From contig JARJHS010000002.1 in assembly GCA_029269725.1 (NCBI GenBank), positions 248,001-312,000 of the forward strand: 64,000 nucleotides of DNA. The letters run 5' to 3'. The notes under the pieces were generated by a model that saw only the letters and a list, made by a program, of their open reading frames with translations, had not been told where the DNA came from and searched no databases. Below are positions 28,270 through 37,807 of this stretch, piece after piece. Each line of letters starts with the position of its first letter. Position 1 is the first letter of the stretch. This DNA comes from Pollutibacter soli (GTDB lineage Bacteria > Bacteroidota > Bacteroidia > Chitinophagales > Chitinophagaceae). Made by a program: the position numbers and the translations under genes.

Positions 28270-29085
28270 CTACTGTATTCGCAACGCATGAAACTCCGTC
28301 GAATCCCCACTGAAAACATTAAAATCCACTTTAGAAATGATTCCATCAACGCGTCCGGTTTCAGCAAATTGCCAGAAATTCCAGGGCCTGTTGATGCGCG
28401 GTTTGTTGCGTTGTAAATAATGCGCTACCCAGAGTGGGTATTCATCAAAGTCTTCTCCGAGATAATTGGCGTAATAATCGGCACCGGTATATATTATGGG
28501 GGTTACACCGTAATGTCTTTCTATAGTATTCAGGTATTCCTGTAATCTTTTTTTGATCTCCGTCTTTTTTACACCGTAAGTTTCTTCAATATCCACTACT
28601 GGCGGAAGATCACCAGGCTCAAGGTCAACTGACCTGATAAAATTCTGCGCCTGTATCAAACCGTTTTTGTTAGGTAGAAAGAAATGATATGCACCACGGA
28701 TCAATCCTACGTCTTTTGCTTTTCGCCAGTTCCTGCTGAACTGTCTGTCTTTTCGTGTATACCCCTCCGTAGCTTTGATAAAAACAAAACCCAGCTTTAC
28801 TGAATTGTCTTCCATCTCTCTGACCGATTCCCATTTAATCAGGTCCTGGTGATGGGACACATCGATACCATGAATTTCAAATCCTATGGGCATCTGAATT
28901 CCAAAACCAGGATAATGTGCAAACCCCGCTTCGCGGATCTTCCACCATTGAATAGTATAATGCGTAGCAACACCAAGCAGCGCCAGGTAGACCATGGTCA
29001 AAGCAATCTTCTTCCACTTTATACGGGAAGATTTTTTACTCTTTCTCGGTTGCGGGATTTTTTCAACTATTTTTCCTGTTGCCAT
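28270..29085 (-). CDS. GH25-family lysozyme (N,O-diacetylmuramidase-like)
   Basis: 271 residues. A basic N-terminus (RKSKKSSRIKWKK) and one membrane segment (IALTMVYLALLGVATHY) anchor a periplasmic GH25 domain: GIDVSHHQDLIKW, FVFIKATEGYTRKD, GAYHFF, PPVVDIEET (catalytic DxE) and WNFWQFAETGRVDG. The fold cleaves beta-1,4 bonds in peptidoglycan. It lies 16 bp downstream of the M1 peptidase gene, so the two are probably one operon. Confidence 0.9.
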   Translation of the reverse strand: MATGKIVEKIPQPRKSKKSSRIKWKKIALTMVYLALLGVATHYTIQWWKIREAGFAHYPGFGIQMPIGFEIHGIDVSHHQDLIKWESVREMEDNSVKLGFVFIKATEGYTRKDRQFSRNWRKAKDVGLIRGAYHFFLPNKNGLIQAQNFIRSVDLEPGDLPPVVDIEETYGVKKTEIKKRLQEYLNTIERHYGVTPIIYTGADYYANYLGEDFDEYPLWVAHYLQRNKPRINRPWNFWQFAETGRVDGIISKVDFNVFSGDSTEFHALRIQ

Positions 29086-29101
29086 TCCTTTTAATACTGA
29101 A

Positions 29102-31090
29102 CTATCTGATGATCTTTTTTATCAATTTATAACCATTGCTGCTATTGATCCGAAGAAAATAAACACCCTGAGGCAATTGAGCCATCGGTATCTGCAAAGA
29201 ATAAAACCTGGAAATGTTTACTTCTTTATTCAACCAAACTTGCTGACCTGTACTACTGTATAAACCAAACCTATATGTACCAGGTTCAAAATGTTTGATA
29301 GTCAGGTTAAGATCAGCAATTACCGGATTCGGAAATGCAGCTACAGATGCAGTTTCATCGTTATCATCCGGGATTTTCATCACTGAATTTCCGTCAGAAA
29401 TCAATCTTAGTTCAGGATCGATAAATGCAGAATCTGCTGCGAATCCGAGTTGTAAAAAAGATTGCTGACTGTTTTTTATATGATCAATCACTATGATGGT
29501 ATCGCGCGTTGCATTTTTAAAACGAATCGGTACGGGCATGTCAAAAAATACTGCGCCAGACGATGGTGTCTGACTCAGGCTCGTGTAAATCCATCCATTA
29601 CCTGCATTATTCCAGGTCAGTTGATACCTCGGATATCCTTCTCCATAAAGCCAGTCGTTGAAAAATTCTGACAAATCCTGACCGGATGCTTTTTGCATAT
29701 GATCGATAAAATCGGTTGAGTATGCAAAATTATAAGCCAGTTTCGGATCGCTGTAATAAGTCCGCATGCCTTTGAAAAATGCAGAATCACCGATTTTCCA
29801 ACGGAGCATGTGTAAAAGCCACCCCCCTTTGGCATAGGTAAGTCGTGGGTCAAAAATGCGCGCTATATCAGTAGTGTCAGTAACGTAAACAGATCCATCA
29901 AGTCGTTTAACCAGGTCCGTTAGCTGCTCCTTAAGGATGGTTTGATACAATGTTTTTGAATAAAATTTTTCTGTCGTGTAATTGGTCAGGAAATGCGCGA
30001 AGCCTTCATTCAGCCAGATGTCCCGCCAGCTTCCGCAGGTGATCAGATCCCCAAACCATTGGTGCGCCGCTTCATGAACAATGAGGGCCTCTGAAGAGTT
30101 CGTCATGAAAGAATTGGTCTGATTTTCCATTCCACCACCCCAGGAAAATTGGGTATGACCATATTTCTCATTCAGAAAAGGATAAGGTCCGAATGTGTCA
30201 TTAAAAATGCGAAGCGTACGCCGTACAAAACGAAGTCCGTTTCGGAAAACCGGCGCTGATTCCGGATAAACATAATGTACCATTGGCAGCACCTTCTGAT
30301 TAACATGAACCGTATCATTCATTTCGGTATAGTTGGTAGCAGCCAGCGCGATCAGGTAAGTCGCTACCGGGTACCGATGTTTCCAGTGAGTAGTTTTCTG
30401 GCCGTTTTCAATTATCGACTGCTTTAACATGCCGATCGACACGCCGGTATACTGTTCAGGCGTGGTAATAAATACATCAAGCGAATCTGCCTTGTCGTCA
30501 AGCCCATTTCTGCATGGCCACCAATCGCGTGAGCCATAAGGCTCGCTGAGTGTCCAGCAGACAGGCGTTCCTGCATGCGTGGTACTCACAAAACTTCCGA
30601 AACCTCCTGCTGCCGGAACGCCCTGGTAGAATATTTCGACAGCATCTTTGCTGTTGGCTGCTAATTGCGCAGGAAGCTGGATACGAAGGGTATTGTTCCC
30701 TGGTCGTGAGAAATTGATCTTTGCATCGTGAAAGAGTACACTATCTACCCTCAATTGATCGATAAGATCAAAAATAAGAACATCTGCAGCTGCAATCATT
30801 TGTATTGCGGCCTTCACTTCACCATTGATATATTGAACAGCCGGATCAACAGTCCATTTGCAACGGAGATACTGAATTCTGAATTCAGGTGATGCCTGGG
30901 TTCTCAAAGATGTATCATCAATACCAACTCGTTTCCTTGCAGCTTTGGCTTCTGCTTCCGCTATCGACCTTGATTCAGTGACTGATTGAGCCCGTAATCT
31001 GGTTGGAACAATAGATATCACGACAGACACCATCACGCAGAAAATCCCGGCGTGAATGCCATTGAAGTATGGATATCGGAAAAAATTCAA
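29102..31090 (-). CDS. M1-family metallopeptidase with T9SS sorting domain
   Basis: 662 residues. The N-terminal hydrophobic stretch ends near RLRAQ. The M1 N-terminal beta domain is followed by a gluzincin catalytic domain with HEAAHQWFG (HExxH, about residues 338-342), the third zinc ligand Glu in WLNEGFAHF, and the exopeptidase motif as GGGMEN. A C-terminal T9SS type A domain (FPNPVIADLNL ... GVYFLRI) marks it for secretion or surface anchoring. It should release N-terminal amino acids from peptides outside the cell. Confidence 0.9.
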   Translation of the reverse strand: MNFFRYPYFNGIHAGIFCVMVSVVISIVPTRLRAQSVTESRSIAEAEAKAARKRVGIDDTSLRTQASPEFRIQYLRCKWTVDPAVQYINGEVKAAIQMIAAADVLIFDLIDQLRVDSVLFHDAKINFSRPGNNTLRIQLPAQLAANSKDAVEIFYQGVPAAGGFGSFVSTTHAGTPVCWTLSEPYGSRDWWPCRNGLDDKADSLDVFITTPEQYTGVSIGMLKQSIIENGQKTTHWKHRYPVATYLIALAATNYTEMNDTVHVNQKVLPMVHYVYPESAPVFRNGLRFVRRTLRIFNDTFGPYPFLNEKYGHTQFSWGGGMENQTNSFMTNSSEALIVHEAAHQWFGDLITCGSWRDIWLNEGFAHFLTNYTTEKFYSKTLYQTILKEQLTDLVKRLDGSVYVTDTTDIARIFDPRLTYAKGGWLLHMLRWKIGDSAFFKGMRTYYSDPKLAYNFAYSTDFIDHMQKASGQDLSEFFNDWLYGEGYPRYQLTWNNAGNGWIYTSLSQTPSSGAVFFDMPVPIRFKNATRDTIIVIDHIKNSQQSFLQLGFAADSAFIDPELRLISDGNSVMKIPDDNDETASVAAFPNPVIADLNLTIKHFEPGTYRFGLYSSTGQQVWLNKEVNISRFYSLQIPMAQLPQGVYFLRINSSNGYKLIKKIIR

Positions 31091-31219
31091 GTTTGAGATT
31101 CGTTTTTTAGCCTGTGAAATTAGTGCTGGAATTTCATAATACCTTGTTTTTCAATATAAGGTAACATCATTCCCGGAAAACACATAACGCAAGCGTGATT
31201 GCTTTATTTTTACATTCTG

Positions 31220-32248
31220 ATGCGCAGGTTCCAGTTTAACGATACCAGAAATCTACTTTCCAAACTCAGTGTAAGGCGGGGCTGGAATGCGCTTAAAGTG
31301 TATAGTAGTTTCTACCTGAGCAGAATGACTGGTAAGCCTATCCAATGGGGATATCCGATCTCTGTTTCGTTTGAGCCTACTACTTCCTGTAATCTTCGTT
31401 GTCCTGAGTGCCCCAGCGGATTGAGGGCCTTTTCCCGCCCGACAGGAATGCTTGAGCAATCTTTTTTCGAGAAAACGATCGATGAAATACATAAGGATCT
31501 GCTCTACCTGATTTTTTATTTCCAGGGTGAACCCTATTTAAATCCTGGTTTCCTGGACATGGTCAGGTACGCATCCGATAAAAAAATCTACACAGCAACT
31601 TCCACCAACGCGCATTACCTCAATGATAAAAATGCAAAGAAGACGGTGGAAAGCGGATTGGACAGACTGATCATCAGTATCGACGGTACAACCCAGGATG
31701 TATATGAACAATATCGTGTTGGTGGAAAATTATCAAAGGTTGTTGAGGGCGCTGCCAACATTGTAAAGTGGAAGAAAGAACTGAAAAGTAAAACACCTCT
31801 GGTCGTTTTCCAGTTTCTTGTTGTCAAACCCAATGAACACCAGGTGGATGACATCAGGCAACTTGCTGATGAAGTTGGTGTTGATGATGTTTGGTACAAA
31901 ACAGCTCAGGTATACGATTACCAGAATGACCCCAACCAGTTGATTCCTGAATTGAATCATTTCAGCCGATACAAAAAAAATAGTGAAGGTCAATACGTTC
32001 CAAAAAACAAATTATCCAATCATTGCTGGAAATTATGGCATGCCAATGTCATCACCTGGGATGGACTTGTTGTTCCCTGTTGTTTCGATAAAGATGCTAT
32101 GCATCAGTTGGGTAATATGAAAATGCAGAGTTTCCGTGAGATCTGGAACAATGAGAACTATCGTCAGTTTCGTAAAGAATTAATGAGCGGTCGCCGCAAC
32201 ATTGATATCTGCTCCAATTGCAGTGAAGGCGTTAAAGTTTGGGGTTAA
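31220..32248 (+). CDS. Radical SAM/SPASM-domain protein
   Basis: 342 residues from the ATG at 31220 (TTG at 31199 in frame). The radical SAM cluster motif is CNLRCPEC (CxxxCxxC) in FEPTTSCNLRCPECPSG. FYFQGEPYLNP is the GGE-like SAM motif. The C-terminal SPASM part has CWKLWHANVITWDGLVVPCC, then CSNCSEG, for auxiliary Fe-S clusters. SPASM enzymes modify peptides or proteins, or act on cofactors. No precursor peptide is evident beside it, so the substrate is unknown. Confidence 0.88.
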   Translation: MRRFQFNDTRNLLSKLSVRRGWNALKVYSSFYLSRMTGKPIQWGYPISVSFEPTTSCNLRCPECPSGLRAFSRPTGMLEQSFFEKTIDEIHKDLLYLIFYFQGEPYLNPGFLDMVRYASDKKIYTATSTNAHYLNDKNAKKTVESGLDRLIISIDGTTQDVYEQYRVGGKLSKVVEGAANIVKWKKELKSKTPLVVFQFLVVKPNEHQVDDIRQLADEVGVDDVWYKTAQVYDYQNDPNQLIPELNHFSRYKKNSEGQYVPKNKLSNHCWKLWHANVITWDGLVVPCCFDKDAMHQLGNMKMQSFREIWNNENYRQFRKELMSGRRNIDICSNCSEGVKVWG

Positions 32249-32357
32249 TACAACATAACAACCGTCGGTTTTCGATAGTTATTTCCATACTTGAATTGGT
32301 AAAAAGAGGATAAGTTTTCAATAACACTTATTTTCAGTTGCCAAAACAACTGCACAT

Positions 32358-33383
32358 ATGTCGGCACAAAGATTCAATGTCAGGATCAGGCAGATCGTAA
32401 TGATATTCCTGATATGTCTACTTTCTTTTCTGATCATCAGGGAACTTTTTATACTGCTCCCTGGCTTTCTCGGAGCAGTTACTTTTTATATCCTTGGAAG
32501 AGAATATTATCTGAAACTCACTGAACAAAAAAAATGGAAGAAAGGGCTGACTGCAGTAATTTTTATGTTGATATTTCTTCTTTTGATTGGCTTCCCTGTT
32601 TATTACGCCATATCGTTAGTTACTCCAAAAGTCACACAGGTATTCGGACATTCACAGGAGTTAATGAACGGCCTTCAATCCTTTTCAGATAAAATCGAAG
32701 GATATACTGGTCAGAAATTGCTATCTGACGAAAACATAAAAGCAGTTGAAAAAGCAATTACCGGGTTTATTCCCGCATTTCTCAACAGCACGGCTAATAT
32801 TCTTTCTAATCTGTTGGTCATGTTTTTTGTTTCCTATTTTATGTTTACCAATGCAAGGATGATGGAGGGAGGCATCGCTAAATTCATGCCTTTGAGCAGA
32901 CATAGCGTAGACGAACTTGCCGTTGAAACCCGGACCATGGTTCGCGCAAATGCTATAGGAATTCCATTAATTTCTTTGATCCAGGGGGTAACTGCCATGA
33001 TCGGATACTGGATTTTCGGATTGAAGGATTGGGTGATGTGGGGGTTTCTCACAGGTGTTTTTGCGTTTTTTCCGCTGGTTGGAACATTATTAATTTGGGT
33101 GCCACTGGTCATTCATTTATATACCCAAGGCAATAACTGGCAAGCCACAGGACTGTTGATTTATAGTTTGATTGTAACAGGAAATGTTGACTACCTCGCG
33201 AGAATTACGCTCATGAAAAAGATCGGCAATGTTCATCCGTTGATAACCATTTTCGGTGTGCTGGTGGGATTACAGCTTTTCGGGTTTATGGGTTTTATAT
33301 TTGGCCCTTTGATTCTTAGCTACCTGTTTATCCTCATCAAACTGTACATGCAGGAATTTGTGGAGGAAGGGCGCGCATCTTAA
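32358..33383 (+). CDS. AI-2E family (PerM-type) membrane transporter
   Basis: 341 residues with about seven to eight membrane segments, the usual size. The N-terminal paired helices, a soluble middle (about residues 85-135), and the C-terminal conserved region (GVFAFFPLVGTLLIWVPLV, HPLITIFGVLVGLQLFGFMGFIFGP) are typical. Members have been linked to AI-2 export and to Na+/H+ antiport, so the substrate is not fixed. It is followed after 51 bp by a MarR regulator and a glycosidase in the same direction. Confidence 0.85.
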   Translation: MSAQRFNVRIRQIVMIFLICLLSFLIIRELFILLPGFLGAVTFYILGREYYLKLTEQKKWKKGLTAVIFMLIFLLLIGFPVYYAISLVTPKVTQVFGHSQELMNGLQSFSDKIEGYTGQKLLSDENIKAVEKAITGFIPAFLNSTANILSNLLVMFFVSYFMFTNARMMEGGIAKFMPLSRHSVDELAVETRTMVRANAIGIPLISLIQGVTAMIGYWIFGLKDWVMWGFLTGVFAFFPLVGTLLIWVPLVIHLYTQGNNWQATGLLIYSLIVTGNVDYLARITLMKKIGNVHPLITIFGVLVGLQLFGFMGFIFGPLILSYLFILIKLYMQEFVEEGRAS

Positions 33384-33434
33384 GGTAGAAATAATAAACG
33401 TACCGACAGGCAATACTCACCAGTAAAAATTCAG

Positions 33435-33887
33435 ATGATGGGACTGGAAAAAGACATCAATCAGTACAAATTCAGAAATCAGCAACAGAAAGCAATCATT
33501 AATTTGCTTTATACCCACAACTGGGTGATGGAAAGAATTAAAAAATTTGTTGCAGAAGAAAATATTACTCCTCAGCAGTACAATATGCTTCGCATCCTGC
33601 GGGGCAGTTATCCCACACCCCTTTCAACATTGCAGATACGCGACAGAATGCTGGATAAAATGAGTGACACCAGCAGGATCGTCGACAGGCTCATTCTAAA
33701 AAATCTTGTTAAAAAAACCGTCTCATCCGCGGATAAAAGATTGGTGGATGTGGTGATTACCGAGCAGGGACAGGCTGTTCTGCAAAGACTTGATGAAAAA
33801 AATATTGAAATGGATAATGTTATAAATCATCTTGACGAAAATGAAATGACCCAATTGAACGTTCTATTGGATAAAATCCGGGGATGA
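33435..33887 (+). CDS. MarR-family transcriptional regulator
   Basis: 150 residues. A winged helix-turn-helix (ITPQQYNMLRILRG, LSTLQIRDRMLDKMSDTSRIVDRL, then the wing SSADKRLVDVVITEQG) lies between N- and C-terminal dimerisation helices. MarR proteins are dimeric repressors that respond to small ligands. Its ATGA overlap with the following glycosidase gene, and the transporter just upstream, make these its likely targets, but no operator could be picked out. Confidence 0.88.
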   Translation: MMGLEKDINQYKFRNQQQKAIINLLYTHNWVMERIKKFVAEENITPQQYNMLRILRGSYPTPLSTLQIRDRMLDKMSDTSRIVDRLILKNLVKKTVSSADKRLVDVVITEQGQAVLQRLDEKNIEMDNVINHLDENEMTQLNVLLDKIRG

Positions 33888-35488
33888 TTTCTAACTTGCG
33901 AAAAAGATTAATGCTGTACCGAAAACCTCTACTGTTTCTGTTTCTGTTTTTGTTTGTCAGTTGTTCATTTGCAATAGCACAGGCATCTCCTAAGCGTGAA
34001 TTCCGTGCGGTCTGGATCGCGACCGTCGATAATATTGACTGGCCCTCGAAAAAAGGACTTTCTTCTGCACAGCAACAGCAGGAATTTATTCGCCAGCTGG
34101 ATCTTCACGAGGCGAATGGTATTAACGCCATCATAATGCAGATCAGACCCGCTGCGGATGCTTTCTTCCCTTCCAAAATTGAACCCTGGAGTGAATGGTT
34201 AACCGGTACACAAGGCAAAGCGCCATCACCTTATTATGATCCTTTGAAATTTATTATTGACGAGGTGCATAAACGAGGAATGGAATTTCATGCCTGGTGT
34301 AATCCATATCGGGCTGTATTCTCAAATAATACATCATCCTTAACGGCAAATCATATCACTAAACGAAAACCGGAATGGTTTATCAATTACGGAGGTCAGC
34401 GTTTTTTTGATCCGGGAAATAAAGATGTTCAGCTCTATGTCAACCAGGTGGTAGAAGATATTGTTCAACGATATGATATTGATGCCATTCATTTCGACGA
34501 TTATTTCTATCCTTATCGCATACCAGGCAAGCATTTTAATGATCAGAAAAGTTTTGCGAAATATGGAAAAGGTTTGTCGCTGGAAGACTGGCGCAGAAGC
34601 AATGTGGATTCTGTAATACGAAAACTGAATGCGACAATTAAAAAAGTAAAACCCTATTGCCGTTTTGGAATTTCACCGTTCGGTGTTTGGAGAAATATTG
34701 ATCGCGATAGTTTAGGTAGTGCGACAAGAGCTGGCCAGACAAATTATGATGACCTTTATGCAGATATTTTATTGTGGTTGCGCAACGATTGGATAGACTA
34801 TGTTGCTCCGCAACTTTACTGGGAATTCGGGCATTCTGCCGCAGCTTATGAAGTTTTATTGAAATGGTGGAACGATCACAGCTACGGCAAAGATTGTTAC
34901 ATAGGATTGGGCGTGTATAAAGCGAATAAGCTGAAAGCCTGGCGTGATCCTGCAGTGATTCCAATGCAGATAAAGGAATTGAGAACGATGCCGAATGTCC
35001 ATGGAATGATTTTCTTTAGCAGTACTTCATTTTACGGCAATCCGCTGGGTTGGAACGACAGTTTACGAAACAATTATTTTCATTATCCGGCATTGATCGG
35101 CGCGCGCCGGAATCCGATGATCGCATTGCCACCCGTGCCTGAAGTTTCACACATCACATCGGGCAGCACAAAAATTTCTTTCCGTGTGTCGACGGCAGCA
35201 GCAGATACCGGGAATGTAAGACTTGTAGCTGTGTACTCTGTTCCAGAGCAGTCAAATGATACATCAGGCTCAAAACTGATTGCTGTTTATCCATTTGTTC
35301 AGCTTCGTTTGATTGAGATTAATGCAGATAGCAGTCAATACCAGAAATTCTATGTGACATTTCTGAATCGTCTCAATGAAGAATCGACGCCTTCACTTGC
35401 TTTGTATTCACCCCGGCAGACTCCTGCAGTTGCTGTTTTGGAAGAAAAGAAAGCCAAAGGGAAAGTGAAGAAACGAAATAAGAGATAA
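33884..35488 (+). CDS. GHL10-family (DUF187) glycosyl hydrolase-like lipoprotein or secreted protein
   Basis: 534 residues, overlapping the MarR gene by 4 bp (ATGA). The signal region (LLFLFLFLFVSCSFAIAQA) may be cleaved after AQA or lipidated at the Cys in FVSC. The catalytic-type TIM barrel (about 38-380) has REFRAVWIATVDNIDWPS, IIMQIRPAADAFFPS, DAIHFDDYFYPYRIPG and APQLYWEFG, the hallmark of the GHL10/YngK family, which cleaves glycans and may bind peptidoglycan-derived glycan. A FN3-like domain follows (about 420-515), and a basic tail ends the protein. Confidence 0.87.
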   Translation: MISNLRKRLMLYRKPLLFLFLFLFVSCSFAIAQASPKREFRAVWIATVDNIDWPSKKGLSSAQQQQEFIRQLDLHEANGINAIIMQIRPAADAFFPSKIEPWSEWLTGTQGKAPSPYYDPLKFIIDEVHKRGMEFHAWCNPYRAVFSNNTSSLTANHITKRKPEWFINYGGQRFFDPGNKDVQLYVNQVVEDIVQRYDIDAIHFDDYFYPYRIPGKHFNDQKSFAKYGKGLSLEDWRRSNVDSVIRKLNATIKKVKPYCRFGISPFGVWRNIDRDSLGSATRAGQTNYDDLYADILLWLRNDWIDYVAPQLYWEFGHSAAAYEVLLKWWNDHSYGKDCYIGLGVYKANKLKAWRDPAVIPMQIKELRTMPNVHGMIFFSSTSFYGNPLGWNDSLRNNYFHYPALIGARRNPMIALPPVPEVSHITSGSTKISFRVSTAAADTGNVRLVAVYSVPEQSNDTSGSKLIAVYPFVQLRLIEINADSSQYQKFYVTFLNRLNEESTPSLALYSPRQTPAVAVLEEKKAKGKVKKRNKR

Positions 35489-35917
35489 TCGATGGAAGAA
35501 TCGGGCGGTGGGCAGAACGTCGTGGTGAAAAACTCTAAAGACAATACTGAAAACAGACTATTGAAAACGGGGGTGTTGAGGACCACCAACAGCCAGCAAA
35601 TTGCAAGCTCTTCGCCAACTCAAATCAAATTGGTTGTACACTGAGAAATGATGGATGGAGCTGTAACTTTTGGTATTTTAAAAACTTTTTGATCCCGCCT
35701 CTGGCTTCCGGCCTCAACAAGTGTTTTGTTTTCCGGGACATTACAGTAACTATTGATTGTAATGCAACCAGAGAACACCAGGAATCAGGCTGAAAAATAA
35801 GAAGTTGAGGTGTCCGATGAAAGCGCTGGATGGAGACGCTGGTTTGTTTAAACGGAGTAGTACGTTTTACGTTTCACTTACAACGTACAACTCCCGCCAC
35901 GATCAGTCAACTCCCAA
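35489..35917. other. 429-bp noncoding gap with decayed, repeat-like text
   Basis: No coding frame, RNA or terminator is recognised. It holds ACGTTTTACGTTT (near 35863) and ACTTACAACGTACAACTC, related to the AACGTT repeats elsewhere, and GTTTGTTTAAAC (near 35845), close to the CTGTTTAAAC at about 12310. Confidence 0.5.
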
Positions 35918-36220
35918 CTACTTTTTTCCTTCCATCTTATTCACATAATCAAGGCTTCCCAACCGGAATCGGAAAGGTATTCCGGTAAGTTTTTCGAGTT
36001 TCCATTCGCCGCGACAAATGACGCCCTGCGACCTGTAGGCGGTATTTGCAGCAGGCGTACTAAGATTGAATTGACGGTTTTGAAACAGCAGGTCCGAGAA
36101 GCGGTTATCAACAGAATCTGCTTTCGAAACCGGCATTGAAAAAGTTTTTTTTAACTGCGCGTTAACACATAACTCGCAGATAATCAATAAATAAAATAAT
36201 ATTACTAAGCGCCTGTACAT
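35918..36220 (-). CDS. Small exported hypothetical protein
   Basis: 100 residues, family not recognised. A clear signal peptide (LVILFYLLIICELCVNAQ) precedes a mature part of about 80 residues with FRLGSLDYVNKMEGKK at the end. The Cys pair at mature residues near VICRGEW and the signal Cys do not form a lipobox. It is divergent from rpoN, 90 bp apart. Probably periplasmic; function unknown. Confidence 0.6.
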   Translation of the reverse strand: MYRRLVILFYLLIICELCVNAQLKKTFSMPVSKADSVDNRFSDLLFQNRQFNLSTPAANTAYRSQGVICRGEWKLEKLTGIPFRFRLGSLDYVNKMEGKK

Positions 36221-36310
36221 TGAATGAACAATTATATATAAATTTAGGCTTGATTTTTGTGGATGGCGCGGATTTTTTAAGAAATTTCAGCGTCTTTACC
36301 GTGTAAAATT

Positions 36311-37804
36311 ATGGCCCTTAATCAGAGTTTACAACAAAGACTATTACAGAAGCTATCCCCTCAGCAGATTCAGCTCATGAAACTGCTGCAGGTTCCTACT
36401 GCAAACCTGGAAGAAAGGATTAAAGAGGAGATGGAGGAAAATCCGGCTCTCGAACAGGCGGAAGAAGGCCACGACGAAAATATGTCTGAGGAACGCCAGG
36501 AGGAGTATGAAGGTAAGGAGGATGATGAATATGAAATGGATGGCAGTGAGGATGAATACGAAAACCTTGATATCAGTGAGTATGTGCAGGATGAAGATGA
36601 GATCGCGGATTATAAGCTGAAAGATGAGAACTACCCGGAGCTTGATGACAGCAAGACCATTCCCCATCGTGTTGAATCGACATTTCACGACCATCTCCTG
36701 GAACAGTTGGGTTTATTAACTATGGACGAGCAGCGTCGCAAAATTGCGGAGCAGATCGTCGGTAGCATCGATGATGACGGATACCTGAGACGTGAAACAA
36801 ATGCGATTGTTGACGATCTCGCATTCCGCCAGAACATTATTGTAACGCCGATGGAGATCGAAGAGCTGATTCAACAGATCCAGCAATTTGATCCGCCTGG
36901 CGTGGCTGCCCGCAATCTGCAGGAATGCCTGCTTCTTCAGCTTTACAGAAAACAGGCATTTTCTTCTGAAACGTCGATAAAGAACGCGACAGCGATCCTG
37001 GAAAAGTATTTCGACGAGTTCACCAAGAAGCACTACGATAAAATTCAAAAGGGCTTAAACCTGAGTGATGAGGATCTGCGGGAGGCGGTAAAGCAGGTGT
37101 TGAGACTGAATCCAAAACCAGGTGGAAATGTAGGCGGAGATCATGTGAGCGAAAGCTATGTGATACCTGACTTTTTTATATACAACAATAACGGAAAACT
37201 TGAGCTTACCCTGAACTCTAAAAATGCTCCCGATCTCCGCATCAGTGAAGGATATCGTGAGATGTTGAAAGAGTATGACAAGGGCAGTAAAAAAGATAAG
37301 CGTCAGAAAGAGGCTGTGATGTTCATCAAACAAAAAATTGATGCGGCAAAATGGTTTATCGATGCTATTCGTCAGCGTCAGAACACTTTGTATGTTACCA
37401 TGCATTCGATCATGGAACAGCAACACAATTTTTTCATGACCGGTGATGAAACCACTTTGCGTCCGATGATCCTGAAGGATATTGCCGAGAAAACAAATCT
37501 CGATATTTCTACGGTGAGCCGGGTTGCGAACAGCAAATTTGTACAAACTGAATTCGGTACTTACAGATTAAAATTCTTTTTCAGTGAATCGCTGAGCACT
37601 GACAGCGGCGAAGAAGTAAGTACGCGCGAGGTGAAGAAAATCCTAAGCGACCTGGTTGAAAATGAAAGCAAGAAAAAACCTTTGAGTGACGAGAAGCTCA
37701 CCGACATGCTTCAGGAAAAAGGTTATAATATTGCACGCCGTACTGTAGCCAAATACAGGGAACAGCTGAATATTCCTGTGGCACGATTACGGAAAGAATT
37801 ATAA
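36311..37804 (+). CDS. rpoN: RNA polymerase sigma-54 factor
   Basis: 497 residues. Region I is Gln/Leu-rich (QSLQQRLLQKLSPQQIQLMKLLQ), region II is very acidic (about residues 45-100), and region III has the core-binding part (IGSIDDDGYL, FDPPGVAARNLQECL), an HTH (LKDIAEKTNLDISTVSRVAN) and the RpoN box ARRTVAKYRE (about residues 474-483) that reads the -24 element. It directs transcription that needs AAA+ activators. It is followed 3 bp later by a membrane protein gene, likely in one operon. Confidence 0.96.
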   Translation: MALNQSLQQRLLQKLSPQQIQLMKLLQVPTANLEERIKEEMEENPALEQAEEGHDENMSEERQEEYEGKEDDEYEMDGSEDEYENLDISEYVQDEDEIADYKLKDENYPELDDSKTIPHRVESTFHDHLLEQLGLLTMDEQRRKIAEQIVGSIDDDGYLRRETNAIVDDLAFRQNIIVTPMEIEELIQQIQQFDPPGVAARNLQECLLLQLYRKQAFSSETSIKNATAILEKYFDEFTKKHYDKIQKGLNLSDEDLREAVKQVLRLNPKPGGNVGGDHVSESYVIPDFFIYNNNGKLELTLNSKNAPDLRISEGYREMLKEYDKGSKKDKRQKEAVMFIKQKIDAAKWFIDAIRQRQNTLYVTMHSIMEQQHNFFMTGDETTLRPMILKDIAEKTNLDISTVSRVANSKFVQTEFGTYRLKFFFSESLSTDSGEEVSTREVKKILSDLVENESKKKPLSDEKLTDMLQEKGYNIARRTVAKYREQLNIPVARLRKEL

Positions 37805-37807
37805 TGC

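Noticed and set aside
28158-28367. 69-codon minus-strand open frame beside the GH25 gene
   Set aside because: Part of it is the GH25 3' end in another frame and part is the intergenic repeat text.
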